A model generated the notes under the pieces. The model was not told where the DNA came from and did no database searches. It saw nothing but the letters and a program-made list of their open reading frames with translations. Positions 1 to 5,033 of a stretch of DNA of 29,818 nt are shown piece by piece (the stretch's first letter is position 1; each line of letters starts with the position of its first letter). The translations under genes were made by a program, and so were the position numbers. Source of the DNA: an uncultured Bacillota bacterium (lineage in GTDB: Bacteria; Bacillota_I; Bacilli_A; RFN20; CAG-631); assembly GCA_905197115.1 (NCBI GenBank), contig CAJJXN010000013.1:1-29818 (forward strand), given 5' to 3'.

Positions 1-1281
1 GCAAGCACAGCCGCTTATGATGGAGTAAGCGCAGCAAATCGTTTAGTTTTTGTATTAAACTTTGTTTGGCTAGGTGTGGCAGCAACTGCAAGTATTTTTA
101 TTGCTCAATATTTTGGTGCTAAAAATGAGAAAAAAGTAAAAGAATCATTGCAACTATCGTTGATTGTATCCATAATTATTGGGATTATTTCATTTTTTAT
201 TATTCAATTTGGCGGACATGCAGTGGTGAATGCTTATATTCAAGGAGAAGAAAGAAGACAATTTGGCTATGACTATTTAAATTATTTTAAATGGGGAAGT
301 GTTATAACTGCAATCAATTTGGCTTTTGCAAATGCTTTTCGTTCCATAAAGCGACCTAAAGTAGCTTTATATGCGAGTATTTCTGGAATTGTTGTAAATA
401 TCTTTTTAAATTATTGTTTAATTTTTGGAAAACTTGGATTTCCTGAAATGGCTGCTGGAGGAGCAGCTTTAGCGACGGTTATTTCAAGAGTGATTGAAAC
501 AATCGTGTTTATCATTGTGATTTTAGTTTCTAAAGATATTTATTTTAATAAAAAATTGTTTAGTAAGTGGTATTTTAGTAAGAATTTAATTAAAGAATAT
601 ATTAAAAAAGGAATTCCAGTTGTTTTAAATGAAGTGTTATGGTCGTTAGGAATAACTTTATTTGCTTTATTTTATACATATCATAATGATTTTTGGTATA
701 ATGCTTATGCGATTTCTCAAAATATTACCGATTTATTTTTCATTATATTTTCTGGGCTTGGAAGTGGCTCAGCCGTTATTATTGGTGCTTCTCTTGGAAG
801 AAGTGATTTTAAACAGGCAAAAGAGGATGGAAATAAATTAATGGGTCTTGCAGTGATGCTTGGAATTGTAATGGGTATTTTAATGGTGATTACGGGGCCA
901 TTTATCATATCCATGTTTAAAACATCGAAAGAAACGCGAAATCTTATTATGGGAATATTAATTGTAACAGCTATTTTCTTAGCTATTTATTCTTATAATT
1001 CAGTATGTTTCTTTATCCTTAGAGCAGGTGGCGATAGCTTAAGAGCTTTTCTATTAGATCAATTGCCTACTTATTTAATAGGTTTGCCAATTGCAATTAT
1101 TTTTGGCTTAAATGCTAAGAATTGGGGAATATCAATGGTATTTATATTCTCATTGTCACACTTAAGTGATTTATCAAAAGTATTTTTAGCCACACATTTT
1201 GTAAGAAAAGAACAATGGTTAGTAAACATAACATTAAATCAAAATAGAGATAAAAAAGAAATGGATGAAGGAAAAATTTAA
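1..1281 (+). CDS. MATE family multidrug/Na+ antiporter, 5' truncated
   Basis: The frame is open from the first base, so the gene starts left of the window and the visible 426 codons are its C-terminal part. A GTG at 76 is an internal valine codon, not a start. The protein is strongly hydrophobic, with about ten membrane segments and the repeated Gly/Ala/Ser-rich pattern of MATE exporters (for example IAQYFGAKNEKK near the start and GAALATVISR in the middle). These secondary transporters export cationic drugs or metabolites in exchange for Na+ or H+; the substrate here cannot be told. The reading frame ends inside the left arm of a terminator shared with the convergent clpB. A second, diverged MATE gene lies at 13506-14879. 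Family call is firm, substrate unknown. Confidence 0.88.
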   Translation, partial: ASTAAYDGVSAANRLVFVLNFVWLGVAATASIFIAQYFGAKNEKKVKESLQLSLIVSIIIGIISFFIIQFGGHAVVNAYIQGEERRQFGYDYLNYFKWGSVITAINLAFANAFRSIKRPKVALYASISGIVVNIFLNYCLIFGKLGFPEMAAGGAALATVISRVIETIVFIIVILVSKDIYFNKKLFSKWYFSKNLIKEYIKKGIPVVLNEVLWSLGITLFALFYTYHNDFWYNAYAISQNITDLFFIIFSGLGSGSAVIIGASLGRSDFKQAKEDGNKLMGLAVMLGIVMGILMVITGPFIISMFKTSKETRNLIMGILIVTAIFLAIYSYNSVCFFILRAGGDSLRAFLLDQLPTYLIGLPIAIIFGLNAKNWGISMVFIFSLSHLSDLSKVFLATHFVRKEQWLVNITLNQNRDKKEMDEGKI

Positions 1282-1294
1282 TTCCTTCATCCAT
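1261..1294. terminator. Bidirectional rho-independent terminator between MATE and clpB
   Basis: A perfect 13-bp inverted repeat (ATGGATGAAGGAA, 1261-1273, with its complement at 1282-1294) encloses an 8-nt AT loop. T-rich sequence follows on the plus strand, and an A-rich stretch before it gives a U-rich tail on the minus strand. It overlaps the last codons of the MATE gene and sits 4 bp beyond the clpB stop, so it can serve both convergent genes. Confidence 0.8.
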
Positions 1295-1297
1295 ATT

Positions 1298-3403
1298 TTA
1301 TTTTAGTACAATTTGGTTGTTTTCATAATCAAGTAAGTAATGATTTTTAGTTTCAATCTTATTTTCAATAATTTTGTGAGCTAAATAAGTTTCGATATTT
1401 TTTTGAATAAAACGTTTAATTGGACGCGCCCCAAACTCAACATTAAAAGCTTGATCTATAATATAATGTTTCAACGATTGACTAAATTCTATATCTATTT
1501 CATTTTCATTTAATCGATTTTTTAAATCAAGAAGCATTTTATCTACAATTTTAATTTGAATTTCTTTATGTAAAGGATGAAAAGTAATAATTTCATCTAT
1601 ACGATTTAAAAATTCAGGTTTAAAAGTGGTATGTAGAAGTTGATTGACTTTAGATTGTGTATCTACGTTTTCTTCTAAAAGGAATTCGCTTCCTAAATTC
1701 GATGTCATGATAATGATTGTATTTTTAAAGTCTACAGTTCTTCCTTGTGAGTCGGTAATGCGTCCATCGTCAAGGATTTGTAAGAGCAAATTAAACACTT
1801 CAGGATGGGCTTTTTCGATTTCATCAAATAACACAATTGAATAAGGATTTCGACGAATTGCTTCGGTTAATTGTCCGCCTTCATCATATCCTACATATCC
1901 AGGAGGAGCACCAATTAAACGAGAAACAGCATGACGTTCCATATATTCTGACATGTCAATTCGTACAATATGACTTTCACTATCAAATAAAGCTTCAGCT
2001 AAACTTTTTGCAACTTCTGTTTTTCCAACTCCTGTAGGACCTAAAAATAAAAATGATCCAATTGGTTTGCGTTGATCTTTAATTCCTGCTCGTTGACGTA
2101 TAATGCAATCACTTACAAGTTGCAATGCTTCATCTTGACCAATTACTCTTTTTTGCAAGGTTTCTTTTAATTGTAAAAGTTTTTCTTTATCTCCTTTAAC
2201 TAGTTTTGAAACCGGAATATGAGTCCACTTTGAAATGACATCGGCAACATTTGTTTCATCGACTACTTCACTCAAAATTGGATTTTCAGAAGAACGTTCT
2301 TTCTTTAATTCTTGTTCTAATTTTGGAATAATACTATATTGTAATTCTCCTGCTCGGGCATAATTACCTTGATTAAAAGTAGTTTCAAGTTCAAAGCGTG
2401 CTTTTTCTAATTCTTCTTTTAATTTCTTTGTATGGCTAATTTCATCTTTTTCTTGTTGCCATCGCTTTTTTAAATCTTCTTCTTGATCTTTTAATTCTTT
2501 TAGCTCATCTAAAATTTTATTTAAACGAGATTTACTTAAGGAATCTTTTTCCTTAACTAAAACTGTTTTTTCAATTTCTAGTTGCGTAATTTTTCTGGAA
2601 ATTTCATCTAATTCAGTTGGCATAGAATCCATTTGAATACGAATAGATGCGCATGCTTCATCAATTAAATCAAGTGCTTTATCTGGTAAAAAACGATCAG
2701 TTATATAACGATTAGATAAAACAGCCGCACTAACCAAAGCATTATCTGTAATTTTTACTCCATGAAAAGTTTCAAATCTTTCTTTAAGCCCTCTTAAAAT
2801 ACTAATGGTATCTTCCACAGTTGGTTCATTAATTTTTACTTTTTGAAATCTTCTTTCAAGCGCAGCATCTTTTTCAATATAATTTCGATATTCATTTAAA
2901 GTTGTGGCTCCAATGCAATGCAATTCACCTCTTGCAAGCATTGGTTTAAGCATATTTCCAGCATCTAAGGCACCATCTGCTTTGCCCGCTCCTACAATTA
3001 AATGAATTTCATCAATGAATAAAATGATTTTTCCTTCCGATTCTTTAACTTTATTTAAAACAGCTTTTAAACGATCTTCGAATTCTCCTCGGAATTTAGC
3101 ACCAGCTATTAAAGCACCCATATCGAGTTCATAAATTGTTTTTCCTTTTAATCCCTGAGGTATATCTTCTTTTACAATACGAGCAGCTAAACCTTCAATA
3201 ATGGCAGTTTTACCAACCCCTGGCTCACCAATTAAAACAGGATTATTTTTTGTCTTTCGCGAAAGGATTTTAATAATCTCACGGATTTCTTCGTCTCGAC
3301 CAATTACCGGATCGATTTTCCCATTTTTAACTAACTCAACAATATTTCGACCAAATTTTTCTAAAATATCTTTATCTTTTGAATAATCAGGCATCATATC
3401 CAT
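1298..3403 (-). CDS. clpB: ATP-dependent disaggregase ClpB, short form without N-domain
   Basis: This is a 701-residue Hsp100 unfoldase that extracts polypeptides from aggregates with DnaK help. First AAA+ module: Walker A GEPGVGKT (59-66), Walker B ending in D131-E132, arginine fingers in ALERRF (R184-R185). A charged coiled-coil middle domain spans about 260-375, the feature that separates ClpB from ClpA/ClpC. Second module: GPTGVGKT (455-462), LFDEIEKAHPEV (D527-E528), pore loop GYVGYDEGG. The usual ~140-residue Clp_N domain is missing, as in the short ClpB isoform and in mollicute ClpB. I take ATG 3403 as the start because AGAGGTG lies about 6 nt upstream. A GTG at 3412 in the same frame overlaps that ribosome site and is unlikely. 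The gene stands alone, controlled by the CIRCE pair upstream. Confidence 0.95.
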   Translation of the reverse strand: MDMMPDYSKDKDILEKFGRNIVELVKNGKIDPVIGRDEEIREIIKILSRKTKNNPVLIGEPGVGKTAIIEGLAARIVKEDIPQGLKGKTIYELDMGALIAGAKFRGEFEDRLKAVLNKVKESEGKIILFIDEIHLIVGAGKADGALDAGNMLKPMLARGELHCIGATTLNEYRNYIEKDAALERRFQKVKINEPTVEDTISILRGLKERFETFHGVKITDNALVSAAVLSNRYITDRFLPDKALDLIDEACASIRIQMDSMPTELDEISRKITQLEIEKTVLVKEKDSLSKSRLNKILDELKELKDQEEDLKKRWQQEKDEISHTKKLKEELEKARFELETTFNQGNYARAGELQYSIIPKLEQELKKERSSENPILSEVVDETNVADVISKWTHIPVSKLVKGDKEKLLQLKETLQKRVIGQDEALQLVSDCIIRQRAGIKDQRKPIGSFLFLGPTGVGKTEVAKSLAEALFDSESHIVRIDMSEYMERHAVSRLIGAPPGYVGYDEGGQLTEAIRRNPYSIVLFDEIEKAHPEVFNLLLQILDDGRITDSQGRTVDFKNTIIIMTSNLGSEFLLEENVDTQSKVNQLLHTTFKPEFLNRIDEIITFHPLHKEIQIKIVDKMLLDLKNRLNENEIDIEFSQSLKHYIIDQAFNVEFGARPIKRFIQKNIETYLAHKIIENKIETKNHYLLDYENNQIVLK

Positions 3404-3416
3404 AAATATCACCTCT

Positions 3417-3443
3417 TTAGCACTCTTTCTATTTAAGTGCTAA
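3417..3443 (-). promoter_or_regulatory. CIRCE element 1 (HrcA operator)
   Basis: TTAGCACTC, a 9-base spacer, then AAGTGCTAA. Only one base differs from the consensus TTAGCACTC-N9-GAGTGCTAA. It lies between the -10 box and the clpB ribosome binding site, in the 5' leader, which is the classical repressing position for HrcA. Confidence 0.93.
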
Positions 3444-3447
3444 TATT

Positions 3448-3475
3448 ATTATAACTCTTTTTTTAGCAATGTCAA
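3448..3475 (-). promoter_or_regulatory. Sigma-A promoter of clpB
   Basis: On the minus strand a consensus -35 TTGACA (3470-3475) is followed after 16 nt by a consensus -10 TATAAT (3448-3453). The -35 overlaps CIRCE element 2 and CIRCE element 1 starts 4 nt past the -10, so HrcA could block both polymerase binding and clearance. Confidence 0.85.
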
Positions 3476-3489
3476 TAAAAGAGTGCTAA
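3463..3489 (-). promoter_or_regulatory. CIRCE element 2 (degenerate left arm)
   Basis: TTAGCAATG, 9-base spacer, GAGTGCTAA. The right arm is perfect and the left arm has two mismatches. The element covers the clpB -35 box, 19 bp upstream of the first CIRCE. Confidence 0.82.
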
Positions 3490-3563
3490 AAAATGTTTTT
3501 GCCTTGAAAGTAGATTTTTTTATGTCATATTTAAAAGAAATAAGAGAAAATATATATTTTCTC

Positions 3564-3592
3564 TTTACATTCTATGAAAAAAATAGTAAAAT
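3564..3592 (+). promoter_or_regulatory. Promoter of tRNA-His
   Basis: TTTACA (3564-3569), 17-nt spacer, TAAAAT (3587-3592). Transcription would start around 3600, about 10 nt before the tRNA 5' end. Confidence 0.6.
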
Positions 3593-3609
3593 ATACATTG
3601 CGCTGATAT

Positions 3610-3686
3610 GGCGGATGTGGTGAAGTGGCTAACACACCTGGCTGTGAACCAGGCATTCGTGGGTTCGATCCCCATCATCCGCCCCA
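3610..3686 (+). tRNA. tRNA-His (anticodon GTG)
   Basis: A full cloverleaf is visible. The acceptor stem GCGGATG pairs with CATCCGC. The anticodon stem CCTGG/CCAGG carries a loop with anticodon GTG. The T arm GTGGG-TTCGATC-CCCAT contains the conserved TTCGA. The base before the acceptor (G, 3610) faces a C discriminator (3683), the G-1:C73 identity pair required by histidyl-tRNA synthetase. The terminal CCA (3684-3686) is encoded. It is transcribed alone, with its own promoter and terminator. Confidence 0.96.
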
Positions 3687-3696
3687 TTAGTATAAT

Positions 3697-3722
3697 AAGC
3701 CCTAAATCTAGGGCTTTTTTTT
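3697..3722 (+). terminator. Terminator of tRNA-His
   Basis: The hairpin AAGCCCTA / TAGGGCTT has a 4-nt loop (AATC) and is followed by a run of eight T residues. It lies 10 nt downstream of the tRNA CCA end. Confidence 0.9.
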
Positions 3723-3729
3723 AGCGACT

Positions 3730-3759
3730 TGTATAAAATGTATAAAAATTTGTATAAAA
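3730..3759. repeat. Three copies of TGTATAAAA
   Basis: TGTATAAAA occurs head-to-tail at 3730 and 3739 and again at 3751, just after the tRNA-His terminator. The unit is AT-rich and may simply be low complexity. The position beside a tRNA also fits arm-type integrase sites left by a lost element. No integrase gene is visible nearby, so this remains a weak call. Confidence 0.35.
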
Positions 3760-3793
3760 AATTTTTTTTAAATTGCTATTTTTAGTATAAATA

Positions 3794-3822
3794 TTGCATA
3801 TTTTTAACGTGCTTTATATAAT
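3794..3822 (+). promoter_or_regulatory. Promoter of the broken small gene
   Basis: TTGCAT (3794-3799), 17-nt spacer, TATAAT (3817-3822). It stands 17 nt before the ATG of the interrupted small gene at 3839. Confidence 0.6.
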
Positions 3823-3838
3823 GTATTTTAGGGAGTGA

Positions 3839-4105
3839 ATGCAAATATTAAAACAATTTAATACAAATTTTAAATATAAAAATTATGAATTAGAGTTTAT
3901 GGTTCCATATGTTTTTCAAGTTAAATAAGAAAAGAAAAATTTTGTATGTGAAGATGAGAACTTTGATATTCATATAATTGCATCTAGTGAAGAAGATTTG
4001 TACAATCAATTAAGCGAAGAGCTTGTTTTTCTTTGGAAAGAGTATGCGTTAGAAGATGACATTAACTTAACCAATGATGCTATTAAATTAAAAACAAAAT
4101 ATTAA
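3839..4105 (+). pseudogene. Small hypothetical protein (about 88 codons) interrupted by TAA
   Basis: From ATG 3839 (AGGGAG just upstream, unusually close) the frame runs 29 codons to a TAA at 3926-3928, then stays open for 58 more codons to the stop at 4103-4105. The second part looks like real protein: FDIHIIASSEEDLYNQLSEE, then ELVFLWKEYALEDD and a Lys-rich end. This acidic pattern, with a FLWKEYA-like segment, resembles a family of ~75-residue uncharacterised proteins of gut Bacillota that I recall only loosely. Promoter and terminator are intact, so decay seems recent. A sequencing error or readthrough of TAA are alternatives. No start codon with a ribosome site precedes the second half. 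Function unknown. Confidence 0.6.
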
Positions 4106-4138
4106 ATACTTTCATATTAAAATAAAAGTTTGAAAAAT

Positions 4139-4171
4139 CGAAAAGGGAACATTGCCAACTGTTCCCTTTTC
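4139..4171 (+). terminator. Terminator after the broken small gene
   Basis: A 12-bp perfect hairpin (GAAAAGGGAACA, 4140-4151, against TGTTCCCTTTTC, 4160-4171) with an 8-nt loop is followed by the T-rich CATTTTATTT. It is A-rich on the left arm, so it could also work on the minus strand. Confidence 0.8.
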
Positions 4172-4296
4172 ATTTTATTTATCTGCGACTGGCGATATTA
4201 CATATCGTTTAAACGTAAATTTGGTTACACAAGTATACAGCATACTAATGTATTTGCAATTACATGATAAATGGTTTTTTATTAAAAATTAATAAA

Positions 4297-4325
4297 TTGA
4301 CAACTTATGATTATTATTATATATT
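4297..4325 (+). promoter_or_regulatory. Promoter of the putative toxin mRNA
   Basis: Consensus -35 TTGACA (4297-4302), 17-nt spacer, -10 TATATT (4320-4325). The expected start near 4332 leaves only about 5-7 nt before the leader ribosome site, so the mRNA would begin close to CGTTATGAAAGGAG. Confidence 0.72.
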
Positions 4326-4350
4326 TTAAACGTTATGAAAGGAGATTGAC

Positions 4351-4383
4351 ATGAAATTTTTGGGGAAACTTATGAAGTCATAA
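4351..4383 (+). CDS. Ten-residue leader peptide, putative
   Basis: A very short frame (MKFLGKLMKS) with an ideal ribosome site, GAAAGGAG, 6 nt before ATG 4351. It ends in TAA 38 nt before the small membrane peptide gene and is not in frame with it. Its last codons (TTATGAAGT) are complementary to the 3' end of the same transcript (4511-4519). Ribosomes on this frame would therefore disturb that pairing. It may be a regulatory leader, comparable in position to the mok frame upstream of hok, or a chance frame. No known family. Confidence 0.35.
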   Translation: MKFLGKLMKS

Positions 4384-4420
4384 TTGATAAGTTTGTTTCC
4401 TAGAACGAAAGGTATATTCA

Positions 4421-4486
4421 ATGGATTATCTTCTTGCGATTATACTTATCTTGTTATTAGTATATTTTATTAAGAACAAAGATTAG
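4421..4486 (+). CDS. Tiny hydrophobic membrane peptide, putative type I toxin
   Basis: A 21-residue peptide starting MDYLLAIILILLLVYF and ending in the charged tail IKNKD, which would form a single membrane helix. GAAAGG lies 8 nt before ATG 4421. An inverted repeat (TAAGAAC 4471-4477 / GTTCTTA 4486-4492) folds around the stop codon. The gene has its own promoter (4297-4325) and a strong terminator (4526-4558), and faces a convergent promoter on the other strand. Short hydrophobic peptides with charged tails and antisense RNAs define type I toxins such as Fst of the par locus. The length and the proline-free helix differ from classical Fst, so the family assignment is only by architecture. 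It could also be an ordinary small membrane protein. Confidence 0.5.
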   Translation: MDYLLAIILILLLVYFIKNKD

Positions 4487-4494
4487 TTCTTAAG

Positions 4495-4506
4495 CAACCT
4501 TTGTCA
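4495..4506. repeat. Direct repeat copy 1 (CAACCTTTGTCA)
   Basis: This 12-bp sequence recurs exactly at 4564-4575. Copy 1 lies inside the toxin mRNA, 8 nt past the stop codon. Copy 2 lies at the start of the opposing RNA. Confidence 0.85.
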
Positions 4507-4517
4507 ATTAACTTCAT

Positions 4518-4574
4518 AACAAAACAAAAGGTAGGGGTGCAACCCTACCTTTTCCTTTTGACACAACCTTTGTC
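4518..4574 (-). ncRNA. Putative antisense RNA of the type I toxin locus
   Basis: Starting about 7 nt after the minus-strand -10 box, an RNA of roughly 57 nt would begin GACAAAGGTTGTGTC. That segment folds as a 4-bp stem (GACA/TGTC) with a 7-nt loop, AAGGTTG. The RNA then ends through the shared hairpin 4526-4553. Because the first bases come from repeat copy 2, they are complementary in trans to repeat copy 1 in the toxin mRNA, in addition to the overlapping terminator. This matches the RNA I/RNA II logic of par loci. It contains no translated frame of note. Inferred only from promoter, repeat and terminator. Confidence 0.5.
4526..4558. terminator. Shared bidirectional terminator of toxin mRNA and antisense RNA
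   Basis: The 11-bp perfect stem AAAAGGTAGGG / CCCTACCTTTT (4526-4536, 4543-4553) with a 6-nt loop is flanked by T-rich sequence to the right and A-rich sequence (AAAACAAAA) to the left. It can end transcripts from both sides. Confidence 0.85.
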
Positions 4575-4575
4575 A
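4564..4575. repeat. Direct repeat copy 2 (CAACCTTTGTCA)
   Basis: Exact copy of 4495-4506, 58 nt apart centre to centre in the spacing around the terminator. It coincides with the predicted 5' end of the minus-strand RNA. Confidence 0.85.
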
Positions 4576-4580
4576 TATAT

Positions 4581-4609
4581 ATTATATGAAATATTTTTAT
4601 TATTTTCAA
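4581..4609 (-). promoter_or_regulatory. Promoter of the putative antisense RNA
   Basis: Minus strand -35 TTGAAA (4604-4609), 17-nt spacer, consensus -10 TATAAT (4581-4586). It points at the toxin gene, and nothing but the short RNA region lies before the next terminator. Confidence 0.65.
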
Positions 4610-4979
4610 TATTTTTTAAAAAATAAGCTAATAATCCAAAAAGACTAGGGAATGATATATATTGTTCTCTCAAATTGAAATTTAGTTTGCATCACGCAGT
4701 ATCATCCTTTCTTTTCAGCATTCCCAACACTTCTAACTTTTTTGTTTTCAAATAATTAAATTTTATTACTCATCAATTCAAGTTAAGTTTAGCATCGTTA
4801 TTTTCATATTTAGACAAAAATATAAAAAATAAATAAATCATTTATTTTATTAATACCTTTTTATCGATCGAAGTAGTGGTTCATCTTAAAAAAATTATAA
4901 AATAAATTCAAACAAAAGAAATGTTAAAAAATTATATGTACTTATAAAGAATAATTAATCAGAAATGCGTATATAAATT
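4610..4979. other. Non-coding AT-rich stretch
   Basis: I see no convincing gene here. The minus strand has an open frame (about 4545-4769) broken by TGA at 4692-4694, with no ribosome site and no recognised family. It may be a decayed gene end. The rest is AT-rich spacer without hairpins I would call. Confidence 0.5.
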
Positions 4980-5021
4980 TAAAAAAAGAAAAAGAAGAGA
5001 AATGAAAAATATCTCTTCTTT
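4980..5021 (-). terminator. Terminator of the two-component operon
   Basis: The 10-bp perfect stem AAAGAAGAGA (4991-5000) / TCTCTTCTTT (5012-5021) has an 11-nt loop. On the minus strand it is followed by a T-rich tail (complement of AAAAAAAGAAA). It lies 13 nt after the histidine kinase stop. Confidence 0.8.
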
Positions 5022-5033
5022 AGTTAAAATATG

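Noticed and set aside
4170..4290. Palindromes CGATAT-N3-ATATCG and GTTTAAAC upstream of the toxin promoter
   Set aside because: Short and in AT-rich DNA; nothing links them to a regulator.
4545..4769. Minus-strand open frame broken by TGA at 4692-4694, with protein-like text (LFGLLAYFLKN)
   Set aside because: No ribosome site, no family I recognise, overlaps the antisense RNA promoter and terminator; most likely a chance or decayed frame.
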